A stretch of 64,000 nt of DNA from Euryodendron excelsum (lineage: Eukaryota; Streptophyta; Magnoliopsida; Ericales; Pentaphylacaceae). The position numbers were made by a program, and so were the translations under genes. A model generated the notes under the pieces. The model did not search any database, was not told the DNA's origin, and saw only the letters and a program-made list of their open reading frames with translations. The stretch lies in NCBI GenBank assembly GCA_033060915.1, contig CM065383.1, forward strand, positions 14,983,501 to 15,047,500. Reading direction: 5' to 3'. Every line of letters begins with the position of its first letter. Within the stretch, counting starts at the first letter, position 1. Positions 12,712 through 24,675 of the stretch are shown piece after piece.

Positions 12712-12936
12712 TCAGAATTTGTACAATTTAGAATAAAAGTGATAGTGACAAGTGAGCTGATTGGTTGGTTGAATAGTTGGATATACATAGAAATTAGAAT
12801 AAAAGAGTTGTACATTAAACGGCAAGGAGGTGGAAGTTCTACAATTCCTGCTTAAGGGTGCCGAATCTGCCGATTTGGCTTGAACAGTTGGGACATAAAT
12901 GGAATAAAGGAGGTAAAGGAAGGATAAACATGGCAA
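12712..12936 (-). pseudogene. Possible N-terminal exon of the decayed receptor-like kinase
   Basis: A 74-codon minus-strand frame begins MPCLSFLYLLYSIYVPTVQA, a plausible signal peptide, followed by a segment with NCRTSTSLPFN that loosely resembles the start of a DUF26 (cysteine-rich RLK) ectodomain. It lies upstream, on the same strand, of the kinase remnant at 11353-11745. No CxxxxxxxxCxxC cysteine set follows, so any such gene is broken. The assignment is tentative and rests on position and a short match. Confidence 0.3.
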
Positions 12937-14426
12937 TTCAACATACGATATACCGGAGAAAAAAAGGCAGGTGACTCCCCCTTTTTATTATAGATTATGG
13001 GTTGCAGATAATGGGCTTGGCAATGACGCTGCTTCTTGTTATGGCTGGTCTTGACTTTGCCCAGCTTAGGAGATGGCCAAGAAATGCACTAGCTAGTGGA
13101 TTTTTTGTGCTGGTGCCTGCTGTTACAATATCAATTTTTTGATAACTTCAGTTTGGGAAATAGATAATAAAATATGCATGCGACAACCACGTCAATTTAC
13201 AATTTACAAAGTTGACCTTGCCTTTTGTATGGTTTCATTTCTGGGCCGAAGTCTTCAATAACTGGGCCAATCTGGCATGAGCAAAGCTATTACTTTGCAG
13301 GGCACACTTGCAGCAATGAAAAATTCAGGGATTTTTTTTGTTTCTGTCTTTGATATAAACGTAAAGTCTCAAGTTCAATTTTTCTTTATGCCCCCTGTGT
13401 CTAGCCATAATTTTTGTAATGTATGAAATTTATATAGTTTGTGTGAATGGTGGTTTTGTATAAACTCGAGAGAGTATCTAGTCAAAATTATAAACACCTT
13501 GCTAACCCCCTCTTCCAAAAAAGAAAAAAGTGAAGAATATGCAATTTCAATAGATGATTAGGACTGTGAAGAGTTTAAGTTCCATCAAGGAAATTTTAAT
13601 TAGGTAATAGCTATTAGAGAGTCTGATATGCATTACTAGGTTTCTTATTAATAGTTTTAAATTTGAGACAAATGGTGCTATGACAATTGGCATAAAAAAA
13701 TTTCAAAAACCCGGCGTCATAGAGCTATTTTGTACTAGACCTTGCATGAATTTCTTCCTGAAATATCATTTTTATCTGCCACTCCTGATCTGTGAATAAC
13801 TTTCAAGTTGTGGAGATAACCAAAAATTCCTTCTCGCATGCTGTTGTAGGGTTGGGACTGTGGGCCGTGGCAATATATGTTGTAGTACTACACCAGGGCC
13901 TCTTTGTACACTAATCGATCATAAATAGCTAGTCATAAAATTTTTACTTTTTTTTTTTAAGTTTTACTGTAGTAGTATAGCTCCCAATTAAGACCCCACT
14001 TCCTCTCCCCTAATAGATCACCCGACTTTGGGTCCATAAATAGTAACAATTGCCATATGAAAAATTGTTTTCGCTACGGTTCTGAGGAGTTTCTTTAGTC
14101 AAGCCATTGCTTATGAGTTGTCAGTTCATTTTTCAACAGGCACATGGTCAGAGTCCTGAACTCCCTTACTGCTTGGGAGTTTACAGTTTTTATAAATGCC
14201 AAAAAAAAAAAAAAAATGTAATTTGGCTTTCAAATCTTGAAGGTGCCAATCAAAGTCACACAAATGAAAGACGTTATTTATTCATCACACTTCAACTGTA
14301 GCATTTTTGTTATTATTTTTTTATTTTTCTTTGTCTTGCAAATGACATTACAACGCTTAGCCAGCTGACACCCAGATTTTGGATTACAAATTAAAGTACA
14401 ACAAAGAAAGCAACCACACATTACAG
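12937..14426. other. Non-coding stretch downstream of the methyltransferase gene
   Basis: No gene or complete repeat recognised; AT-rich with homopolymer runs. Confidence 0.5.
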
Positions 14427-14432
14427 TTTATT
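14427..14432 (-). terminator. Possible polyadenylation signal of the methyltransferase gene
   Basis: AATAAA on the minus strand, 37 bp past the stop codon. Position and sequence fit; there is no direct evidence of use. Confidence 0.5.
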
Positions 14433-14468
14433 GGACAAGCAGATGACATGAAATTGCTATATTGGCTT

Positions 14469-16749
14469 TTACTTTCTGGTCATGGAAACAGTCACATTGT
14501 AGAACTCCGTCCTCTCTTTGGCCATACGATCTGCAACGATTTCCCTGTACCTCTCGAACACCACGTCGATGATGGCTTCGCCGAAGTGACTAGCCAGCAA
14601 GGGCTCAGACACAGCTCTCATGCACTTTGCAACAATGTACCCACCGTCCTTGAACTCAGCGGACGGGGAGAATTCGTTTCCGCAGGCATCCCAGCTGACC
14701 TTGGAAACCTCCAGGAGGTTGATGGCGAAAGAGCCTTCCTTTTGGACCTCAAATTTTACTTCTGATGGGGATGGTGTGTATTGAGGGATGTTGAATGAAT
14801 CCATCTTCTCTTCTTCTATCACTCCCTGCATTGATTAACCCATACCACTCAAAATTCATTCAGTTGTTTTAAGAAACAAAAGGCCATTATTACTTGGAGA
14901 AAAAATGGGGGGGAAAAAAAAAAAAACTTTGTGAATGCTTAACCATCTATTTTAGATAGGATTGATCAGTGATTAGAGATCCATCTTATGGTTGCAAACA
15001 TGCAATTCGTGTTTTATTCATGCTAACCTGACATGACTAAATTGATGTTTACCGGCCTATATCAATTGATTATTGTCATTTTTTTTGGTCCAACGTGTAA
15101 TAGATTTATCTCTCTTTAGATACTTTAAAATAGCACAAACGGTATTGAAAACATTTTGTAATACTCTAGTGATGGGCTATTATCCTAAAATATTCAGTTC
15201 CAAAACTTAGTTCTTATTTATTCCCTTGTCGTAAGGAGTCAAATTTTGCTGACTTTAAGCATCGAAGGGTATTTTTATTAGTATTAATATTTTAAATCTC
15301 AAATGGTGGAGAGGTCCGCAAGCCCTTGTCCTGCAAAATGGCAGCTGTTTAGAGTCAATAATAAGTCATTTAAAATATAAAAAAAAGGAATCAATATTAA
15401 GTCGTTTTTTAAAAAAAAAAAAAAGAGAAAAGAGTCGGTATTAAGTCAATAAATTAATACGGTATTCGAAAGGAGTCCGCAGAGAGGAATATAATTAATT
15501 ACGTACCTCTAAAACCATTTGATTGAGGGCCATGGCTAGAAGTTCCCAAATGTAACAACACTCTTTGCTTGAAGGATCATCACTTTTCCTCCCCAAAATT
15601 GTTAAAACCATACGCCCACCGGCCACCAATTCCTCCGAACGACACTTGAGAAACAATGAAAAATCTCTTTGAAATTGCTCATAGTAGGCTTTGAGCACGC
15701 TTGGGGGGCAAGTGCTCGCCATGTAAATGTTTCCTTTGCTACTCTCTATCCCATCTGGGACCTGAGATCAATGAATTAATGGGCAACTCACATCCACATT
15801 CAATCTTCTTGCTAATCAGCTATTGAAGCTTGGAAAGAAGAAGAGAATTTACCTGAGAGAGCCACATGAGACTGTAAGAAGAGTGGACAAAATGGAGACT
15901 TTTGGTAGGAAAGAGCCGACCGTAGAATGAACCGGGGACTCCACTGACGAAACACGGGCCAAAGCCTAATCCCATTTGCTTACTCATTTTGTCTTGGAAG
16001 CTTGGCAGGGACTTGAAAATGGTGTTGAAATCATTCCCTGGAAGGTCATTCAAGCATACTTGAAATTCTGGTGTCTGATGTCCCAGTTTTTTGCATGTTT
16101 TGTGGATCTTCTCCACAAGTTCAGAGACCACCAGCAAAGTGTTTGGTCCAGAGGAGCAACCCAAGTCTGTGATGCATAGCGTCGTTGGGTAGTTGCTGCA
16201 GTAGAGATCGACTATGGCTTCCTCTGTTATGGGCTTTGTCAATGACATTACTTTTTTCTGTCCAAACCAGTGAGAACTAAATCAACAGGTATGTATCTGC
16301 TAATTTGCATGGATGAGGGAAACATTACAGTGCATTTGAAAGTTGCACTTCATATTTTTTTCATGAATTTTTTTTTTTTTGTGTTTTTTTCTTTTCCTGA
16401 TGAATGATGATGGTTTGAAATTTTGATGTCCTTCATGGAGAAAGATGTGGTAGTTTTGCTGAAATGATGCAGCCATGAAAGCAAGAAAAAAATTCTTTGG
16501 TGATTTCTTTTATTTTTTTTAAAAGATGATCACTATGGTGAACACCTATCTGATATTAGCAACAAATAATTGCTCCGCATGTATTTGGCCAATTGGGAGT
16601 CGGTTTTCCCAGAATTTTACCGTACGTCTACCCATATGCATAGTTTTAGAATGAAACTGAATGGACATGTATACCTGAACTAATGAGTTGCTTGCATAAC
16701 TAGTTTCTCCGACTCCTCCATTCATGTGAAGCACTTGAATTACTTCCAT
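14469..16749 (-). CDS. SABATH methyltransferase, salicylate/benzoate carboxyl methyltransferase type (four exons)
   Basis: Predicted to transfer a methyl group from S-adenosylmethionine to the carboxyl of salicylate or benzoate, giving a volatile methyl ester, in the cytosol. Exons: 16675-16749, 15853-16257, 15507-15761, 14469-14825; all introns are phase 0 with GT-AG ends (417, 91 and 681 bp). The product is 363 residues, normal for the family (about 360). Visible motifs: N-terminal QVLHMNGG and SYASNSLVQ (Gln25), DLGCSSGPN at 56-64 (SAM-binding loop), LNDLPGNDFN at 94-103, PGSFYGRLFP at 133-142, and SYSLMWLSQ with Met156-Trp157. The Met at this place (His in many relatives) is the known hallmark of SAMT-type enzymes favouring salicylate. 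The start was chosen because it begins the family-typical MEVxQVLHMNGG. No stop or frameshift is seen. The exact substrate (salicylate, benzoate or a relative) cannot be settled from sequence. Confidence 0.93.
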
Positions 16750-16770
16750 CTCTCTCTCTCTCTCTCTCTC
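16750..16770 (-). repeat. GA microsatellite abutting the start codon
   Basis: About ten GA units (CT on the plus strand) end directly at the ATG of the methyltransferase gene, in its 5' UTR. Confidence 0.9.
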
Positions 16771-16835
16771 AATGTATGTATGTATATATCTATCAAAGTT
16801 CAGCATCTGCTGATTGTTCTCAAAGGAATGTCACC

Positions 16836-16843
16836 TATTTATA
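16836..16843 (-). promoter_or_regulatory. TATA box of the methyltransferase gene
   Basis: TATAAATA on the minus strand, about 87 bp upstream of the ATG, leaving room for a short 5' UTR of about 55-60 bp that includes the GA repeat. Confidence 0.7.
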
Positions 16844-17251
16844 GCAAAACTGCCTCTCTCATGGACAGTGGTAATGTTATACAAATTAAAAAATTCACAC
16901 ATAATTTATTACCCGAATGATATAATTGTCAAATAGTCATTTACTTAATTACTATAATGCCATTGTTATATTATTCTGATGGATTTTCTGTACAAATTTT
17001 TTAAGATAACAGTATTTTCCTTGTATTATATATCAGTAATGCTCTACCAACCCAAAAGAAAAAGACTACATATTATTCTAACTTTTTATTGCATTTTCCC
17101 CCAAAATTCAAGATAGATTTTCTGTATAACTTTTTTTTTTTGGTAGAATTGAAATTTTATTTAATATATTTTGTGTTTGACGTCCGTACACTCACGCACG
17201 CTACACGTGACATGATGTCTCTTATCCGACTCCACCCGCTCCATATCCTAG
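16844..17251. other. Upstream region of the methyltransferase gene
   Basis: About 400 bp of AT-rich DNA between the TATA box and element G. No gene. The distal promoter therefore ends at the insertion site of a retrotransposon. Confidence 0.6.
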
Positions 17252-18282
17252 TGTCACGGGCTGGCAGGCCGGGCACCACACAGTGACAGTAATGCGACCC
17301 GCCATGATCATACGCAGCGGAATACACTCGTGAGGCGACTATGCACCAAGCAATAGTCCCGCCAAACTCAAACATCAAGGCATAAGATTATGCGCTTGTC
17401 TAGGATCCATCCGTAATGCCCCGCATATCTCTTTAAGCTCGGACCTTCGATACTCAAGCCATAAGGCAACCCAAGCTATAGGCGATAGCAACGCCATACT
17501 CAAATGCGCGCACACACGGCAAGCAATGTGCTTAGCGCCAGTCCCTCTTGAAACACAAGCCAGATGGCCATGTGCAACTAGATATGCGCGCGTCAGCCAA
17601 GCATCACTTGTTAGGCATAACGCCTCTATCCTTGAAGCTCTTAGCGCCCCGCGTCAAGGCTGCCCGCAAGGAAAGGCACCACTGAATAGCAACTATTAAG
17701 CCCACAGCATAGTGCCCCGCGACACTAATACTAGCCAAATCAAGCGGCCATGTGCACAAGCGTGAACCCAATGCGCAAGTGCACACGAGACACACGGCAT
17801 GCAAGTGTGCACACCGAGGTCCAATTCGTCATGGACATAAGCCCCACCACTTTATAATTATGGCGTAGCGGGTGCGAATGCCACAACCCCATCCTCGACG
17901 CTAATGCCCAACATTTGCCCCACCGGGCACAATGCCGCCTATGTAGCCCCTTGACTAGCATGAGGACTGTAGCCACGTGCCACAGCCGGCCCCCAAGTCT
18001 CGCCCACTCCCTTGGGAGACTCACTTGAATGCTATCCCTTTCGATAGCACCAGGGGGTGGTAGAGTCAACACCATGCCCCCCCTTATAATAGCATTCTGA
18101 GCCATCTCCAAACTGATAGGAAGAAACATCCTACCCCCTCGAGGATTCATAATCCATAAATCCAATAAACATGGAAAATACAAATTACGAGATTGCCATG
18201 CCACCGGCCAATCATGCTCAGACATGCCCCACGCCAAGGTCCCTCGCGGCTCCAGAAGTGCCATGGGTGGCAACCCGTGACA
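17252..18282 (-). repeat. 3' LTR of element G
   Basis: 1031 bp, TGTCACGGG...CCCGTGACA. Same length as the other LTR, with scattered substitutions. Confidence 0.93.
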
Positions 18283-18296
18283 TTCTCCACCACTTT
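18283..18296 (-). promoter_or_regulatory. Polypurine tract of element G
   Basis: Minus-strand AAAGTGGTGGAGAA directly before the 3' LTR (plus-strand priming site). Confidence 0.75.
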
Positions 18297-18949
18297 AACC
18301 ATCATCGTCCTCGATGATGCCAAAGCCCAGTGCCAACTCCTGACACTCGCCACAACTCGAACGATCAACGCCCCCGTTGATGCCAAGCATAACGCTGAAT
18401 GCGGTAGTGCTCATATGCCCCCACGATGAGTTGCCACCACTCCTCGCAGACCAACACCTCCGTGCTGATTGCCTACAAATCCGGTCCCCACCAAATCTGC
18501 CCCCATAGCTACTCGAAGCAAAGGTTCGCCCAGACTCCCATGCTGAACTCGGCAAAGCAAACAAGACACCTTTTCCACCACATTAAGCAAGCACAACTCC
18601 TTTAAGCAAGTGCCCCGTACCATATTGCTCCATCCGTCGGCAACATGTACCTGAATATGCGCTGTTCGTCGCGCACAAAAGAAAGGCGTGCATTGACTGT
18701 CATGCACCCTCCACCATTTCGAGGGGTCGATGCCCTCATCGACGAGCACTACACGTGCACCCTCTACGCAAACTCCGCAGCTGAACCCACAAAAGCTCAC
18801 TTGACATCAAAATTCACCCTGTGCACGACCCAAAGATGCCCTCGCGACAACCTGTGGTTCTGTCCCACACTAGTTCCCATCTGACCGGCACTCCCACCGG
18901 ATGCAAGTCCGTCTGCACTGTCGAAGTAAACACTGCCCACTGGCAAACG

Positions 18950-19320
18950 GTTCCAACTGTTGAAGTTCCCACAATGTTGCTCCAGTACCTCAGTCCTTAG
19001 ACCTTCACCCGAAGACAACCCATGCTGTTTCAGTGCCTCAACTCTCCAGCCTTCACTCGAAATTAGCCCACACTGTTCCAGTACCTCGGCTCTCTAGCCT
19101 TCACCCGAAATCAGTTTGCAAAGCTCCAGTGTCTGATCCTCTGATCTTCACTCGAAGTCTGCCCCACATGCAGCTTTAGTGCCTGATCCTTTGATCTTCA
19201 CCCAAAGTCTGCCCATAATGCAACTCCAGTGCTTGATCCTCTGATCTTCACCCGAAGTTTGCCCACATGCAGCTTTAGTGCCTGATCCTCTGATCTTTAC
19301 CCAAAGTCTGCCCACAATGC
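18950..19320. repeat. 48-50-bp tandem repeat inside element G
   Basis: About seven diverged units containing CTCTGATCTTCACCCGAAGT and GCTCCAGTGCCTGATC. The CTTCACYCGAA motif recurs near 19003, 19051, 19099, 19146, 19196, 19246 and 19295. Confidence 0.85.
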
Positions 19321-20109
19321 CTCTCTCCGCTGGAGGACTTAATGTCTTGAATAAACCCTCGCTACACGGTGCTCTCTAGCAACGATGAACTCCTCTGAGT
19401 CACCTGGCATCCACTAGCCAACATGTATCACAACGAGGCAAGACCACCCAAAATTTTGAAGTAAACAGGCTCTTCACAATTGCCAACAGCCAAGCGTAGA
19501 AATGAGCACAATCCACCAAGTGAGCACGAAGCCAACAAAGTAACCATGCAATAATACGAGCAAAGCTGCCAACGGTTTTGGCCAACTCAAAGGTCAAATG
19601 ACGGTAAGCAAATCCCCACAACATGAAGCGAGTCCCTTCGCACAAGCTCACATACCGTAGAAACAGCCCACCAATCCAACAAAGAAACACTACTAGCTAT
19701 GCACCAAAATCATTTGATCTGACACACAGAAGTGTTTATGCACTACAAAGTCGGTCCCATGCACATCCTTAAGAAGGCCTGCTGCACTGTGCACCACGAC
19801 CACAATCAAAGGACCGAGCGCGCGTCCAAAGCTTGTTGAAGCGGCCACTTTAAGAAGGTACCAAAGGGGTTCAAACAGCAACCAAGTCCACTGATACCAT
19901 AAGAATTCAGCCCACATAGACTGGAAACTGCTAGCTCGGGCCACCAATCCATTCGTCACAAGATGGAATGAAACTCGCTCCACCGATAAACCTGACAACC
20001 AACAATCTGAAGCAAACAACCCACTGGGAGAAGTCCACCATAACTGAAGAGTATGCCCACATGGATAAGAGAAGCAACACCCAATTAATGCACACCACGG
20101 ATGGTTAGT

Positions 20110-20121
20110 GCTCTAATACCA
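20110..20121 (-). promoter_or_regulatory. Primer binding site of element G (initiator Met tRNA type)
   Basis: Minus strand TGGTATTAGAGC, 2 nt inside the 5' LTR edge; 11/12 match to the standard iMet PBS. Confidence 0.85.
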
Positions 20122-20123
20122 AC

Positions 20124-21154
20124 TGTCACGGGGTGGCAGGCCGGGCACTACACGGTGACAGTAATGCGACCTGCCATGATCATACGTAGCGGAATACACC
20201 CGTGAGGCGACTATGCACCAAGCAATAGTCTCGCCAAACTCAAACACCAAGGCATAAGATTATGCGCTTGTCCAGGATCCATCCGTAATGCCCCGCATAT
20301 CTCTTTAAGCTCGGACCTTCGATGCTCAAGCCATAAGGCAACCCAAACTATAGGCGATAGCAACGCCATACTCAAATGCGCGCACACACGGCAAGCAATG
20401 TGCTTAGCGCCAGTCCCTCTTGAAACACAAGCCAGATGGCCATGTGCAACTAGACATGCGCGCGTCAGCCAAGCATCACCTGTTAGGCACAACGCCTCCA
20501 TCCTTGAAGCTCTTAGCGCCCCGCGTTAAGGTTGCCCGCAAGGAAAGACACCACCGAATAGCAACTATTAAGCCCACAGCATAGTGCCCAGCGACACCAA
20601 TGCTAGCCAAACCAAGCGGCCATGTGCACAAGCGTGAACCCAATGCGCAAGTGCACACGAGACACACGGCATGCAAGTGTGCACACCGAAGTCCAATCTG
20701 TCATGGACATAAGCCCCACCACTTTATAATTATGGCGTAGAGGGTGCGAATGCCACAACCCCATCCTCGACGCTAATGCCCAACATTTGCCCCACCGGGC
20801 ACAATGCCGCCCATGTAGCCCCTTGACTAGCATGATGACTATAGCCACGTGCCACAGCCGGCCCCCAAGTCTAGCCCACTCCCTTGGGGGACTCACTTGA
20901 ATGTTGTCCCCTTCGGTAGCACCAGGGGGTGGTAGAGTCAACACCATGCCCCCCCTTATAATAGCATTCTGAGCCATCTCCAAACTGATAGGAAGAAACA
21001 TCCTACCCCCTCGAGGAGTCATAATCCATAAATCCAATAAATATGAAAAATACAAATTACGAGATTGCCATGCCACCGGCCAATCATGTTCAGACATGCC
21101 CCACGCCAAGGTCCCTCGCGGCCCCAGACGTGCCACGGGTGGCAACCCGTGACA
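20124..21154 (-). repeat. 5' LTR of element G
   Basis: 1031 bp copy of 17252-18282. The minus orientation makes this the 5' LTR. Confidence 0.93.
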
Positions 21155-21370
21155 CCTAGGCATGCAAACAACGACTAGGTTGACTACTTGTGTGTATATA
21201 TCCATGTCCTGATCCATTACACGGTCCTATACAGCGTCACCACGTCGATGTCACGTGGCTGTCAATGTGCAATAAGGTTGAAACACAGTTTTCATCAGTG
21301 ACCTCAGAAACTTGAATTTAAACGAAAAATGGAAACTTCTATTTTTAGAAAATATTTATACAAGAGTCAT

Positions 21371-23000
21371 CCACCATAATATTGTAGTGTTATTTTCATA
21401 ATTAAAAGTCATTAACTACAATCCAACCACATAATTCTGTGTACGAAATTTAATTTTAATTAACTGCCACTAGTGTAGAATTTTTTGACATAAGTATGCA
21501 CTAAAATATGACATGTGTTCATAAGTTTTACTTTCGAAAAATGCTATTCTTCTAGAATATTTATATAAAAAATTTCATCAAAATGATGTGAGAGTGACAT
21601 TATTATAATTAAAAATCATCATAATGGACGTTTTGTTTTAAAATAAAATAGCTTTTATTCAACCATATCATTATTCTGTATTAATTTTTCTGTTTGTATG
21701 ACATTATCCTTTACTTTTTTTGTGTTGTAGTTGAGTTTTAAAAGACACGTGTCAGATTTTGATGTCTCACTTGTGTAAATTTTTTTATTACATATACATT
21801 TTATTCACTCATATTATTAACTTTAATGTTGTATCCCATTAAAGTTGCCTTAATTTTCAAGTGTGGCACCATTGCAAAAAATTATTTTATACTCCTGAAG
21901 TACTACGTCATTTTTGCTCTACCATTCGCATAGTGGTGTGATCAAAGGGAATCCCACCCACATGTGAGTGGAACAGAAAGAACACATGGTACTTCAAAAG
22001 CACTGAATAATTTCTCTACTCGTATAATATATTCAAATATTAAATTTATCAAGAAAGGAAATAGGAAGCGAAAAGATTGAGAAACAAAATGAAATGAAAT
22101 AAAATCAAAGGTATAAGTATTTGTTGAAAAAAATTAAATTTTGTTTGGTTACTTATAAAGTAATCTCATTTCTCTGAAGTTTTCCTTTTAACTTTATGAA
22201 AATTCAAAATCTAAACATAACATAAAATAATGAAGAATTGTAGTTGAGTTTTTCCCCAAAAATGGGTCACATATGGCGTTGAACGTTAATGTAGGACTAC
22301 GGCAGGCAACCCAGTTCGACCTTTGATGGGTACCTCACCGGCACAACACTGCCCACCGTAGCAATGGTGCCCAAATCATAAATATTGTGAAAGTACAATC
22401 ACAATTTTTTGGTATCAGTAGTAGTGATTGATGCTCCGTACCCAACTAATGTTAGACGTCGTTAAATTATGTGTCATTTTCGGAAACACGTATAGGGGCT
22501 TGAACACATCTACCAGCCAAATATTGAAAATGGGTAAAATTAACTTACTACTTGAAAATGGATACAATCAGCGTAGTGCTACTACATCCAAACTGATTTT
22601 CGAACCCTAAATTTCAAGACTAGTATCTACAATTTTCGAACCATAAAGAAGAAATTAGAGTACGTTGTCGCGTCATGATATGATAGCGATTAGTTACTAT
22701 GAGTGTCGTAAGCCTAGTTACGTCATGAATCATGCATGTAGTGCGACTGTGAGAGGAGGCTGCGAAGGAAATCTGGTCGGTATATGATCACATATTTTAA
22801 AACCATTTCACGTGGCTTTTGAGCTGTTTTTTCTTTCTTTGCCCATGGAAGTTTTATCTGTTCGTGGCCATGGGATGCTACAGATTTTGTTTTCTATTAA
22901 AGAACTGTCTCCTGATATTTTATATTTTTTGGTAGGTCAGGTTTTACAAGGTTACTACTTACTAGGTTTGCTTGTGGAGATGAATGCAGCATCCAACCAA
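21371..23000. repeat. Tandem duplication, copy 1 (about 1.63 kb)
   Basis: Begins CCACCATAATATTGTAGTG and ends near GCAGCATCCAACCAA. It aligns with 23001-24641 throughout at an offset of 1630-1638 bp, with scattered substitutions and small indels. The family is unknown. A 65-codon frame near the end (22812-23009, MAFELFFLSLPMEVLSVRGH...) is kept open in both copies, but I recognise no protein. Confidence 0.85.
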
Positions 23001-24641
23001 CCACCATAATAATGTTATAGTGACAGTGGTGTTTTCATAATTAAAGGTCATTAACTACAACTCAGCCACATAACTATGTGTACGAAGTTTAATTTTAATT
23101 AATTATCACTAGTATAAAATTTTTTGACACAAGCATGCACTAAAATATGACATGTATTTACGAGTTTTACTTTCGAAAAATGTTATTTTTTTAGAATATT
23201 TGTACAAAAAATTTCATCCAAATGATGTGGCAGTGACATTATTATAATTAAAAACTATCATGATGGATGTTTTGTTTTAAAATAAAATAAATTTTATTCA
23301 ACTATATCATTCTAGTAATAAATTCTGTATAAATTTTTCTATTTGTATAGCATTACCCTTCACTTTTTTTTAATTTATTTTTATATTGTAGTTGAGTTTT
23401 AAAAGACATGTACCTGATTTTGGTGTCCCACTTGTGTTAATTTTTTTATTACATATACATCTTATTCACTCATGTTATTAACTTTAATATTGTGTCCCAT
23501 TAAAGTTGCCTTAATTTTCAAGTGTGGCACCCTTGCAAAAAATTATTTTGTACTCCTGGAGTATTATGTCATTCTTGCTTCACCATTCATATAGTGGTGG
23601 GGTCAAAGAGAGTCCCACCTCCATGTGAGTAGAGCAAAAAGAACACATGGTGCTGCACAAGTACTGAATAATTTCTCTACTCGTATACTATATTCAAATC
23701 TTAAATTTATCAAGAAAGAAAATAGGAAGCGAAAAGATTGGAAAAGAAAATGAAATAAAATAAAATCAAAGGTACAAGTATTTGTTGAGAAAACTTAATT
23801 TTTGTTTGGTTACTTATAAAGTAATCTCATTTCTCTGAAGTTTTCCTTTAACTTTACAAAAATTCAAAATCTAAACAAAACGTAAAATAATGAAGAATTG
23901 TAGTTGAGTTTTTCCCCAAAAATGGGTGACGTATGGCGTCGAACGTTAATGTAGAACTACGGCAGGCAACCGAGTTCGTCCTTTGATGGGTACCTCAACG
24001 GCACAACACTGCCCACTCGAGCAATGGTGCACAGATCATAAATACAATCAGAACTTTTTGGTATCAGTACCAATTGATGCTCTGTTGCTAGACGTCGTTA
24101 AAATTTTGTGTCATTTTGGAAAACACGTGTCGGGACTCGAACACATCTACCAGCCAAATATTGAAAATGGGTAAAATTAACCTACTATTTGAAAATGGAT
24201 ACAATTAACGTAGTGCTACAACATCCAACCTGATTTTCGAACCCTAAATTTCAAGACTAGCATCTACAATTTTCGAACCATAAAGAAGAAATTAGAGTAC
24301 GTTGTCACGTCATGATATGATAGCGAGTAGTTAACTATGAGGGTCGTAAGCCTAGTTATGTCATGAATCATGCGTGTAGTGCAACTGTGAGAGGAGGCTG
24401 CGAAGGAAATCTGGTCGGTATATGATCACATATTTTCAAACCATTTCACGTGGCTTTTGAGCTGTTTTTTCTTTCTTTGCCCATGGAAGTTTTATCTGTT
24501 CGTGGCCATGGGATGTTACAGATTTTGTCTTCTATTAAAGAACTGTTTCCTCCTGATATTTTCCATTTTTTGGTAGCTCAGGTTTTACAAGGTTACTACT
24601 TACTAGGTTTTCTTGTGGAGATGAATGGAGCATCCAACCAG
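23001..24641. repeat. Tandem duplication, copy 2 (about 1.64 kb)
   Basis: Second copy of the segment above, head to tail with no spacer. The matching 67-codon frame is 24450-24653; it carries one extra codon (in KELFPPDI) and a different C-terminal tail. No inverted ends or LTR features were found at the copy borders. Confidence 0.85.
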
Positions 24642-24655
24642 CTATATGGTTAACG

Positions 24656-24675
24656 ATATATATATATATATATAT
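24656..24675. repeat. (AT)10 microsatellite
   Basis: Perfect AT dinucleotide run just after the tandem duplication. Confidence 0.9.

Larger units (their letters stand above)
18283..20123 (-). other. Internal region of element G, no recognised coding domain
   Basis: 1841 bp. The longest frames, 129 and 108 codons on the minus strand (18411-18800 and 19693-20019), have no recognisable family motifs, no zinc knuckle and no protease or RT signature. A 48-50-bp tandem array fills about 18950-19320. It probably depends on another element for replication. Confidence 0.7.
17252..21154 (-). mobile_element. Element G: compact non-autonomous LTR retrotransposon
   Basis: 3903 bp, flanked by a perfect 5-bp target duplication CCTAG (17247-17251 and 21155-21159). 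Two LTRs of exactly 1031 bp have inverted ends TGTCACGGG / CCCGTGACA. Orientation is minus: next to the right LTR the minus strand reads TGGTATTAGAGC, one mismatch from the initiator-Met tRNA PBS TGGTATCAGAGC, and next to the left LTR it reads AAAGTGGTGGAGAA, a polypurine tract. The internal region is only 1841 bp and shows no gag or pol. It is GC-rich (notably richer than the flanks). The LTRs differ at only a few percent of positions by eye, so insertion is fairly recent. The TGTCAC terminus plus iMet PBS suits Ty3/gypsy chromovirus-type parents, but this is inference. Confidence 0.93.

Noticed and set aside
17604..21217. Pairs of similar open frames on the minus strand (177 and 204 codons) in the two halves of element G
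   Set aside because: They lie in the two LTRs, are not conserved as one intact frame, and show no known domain.
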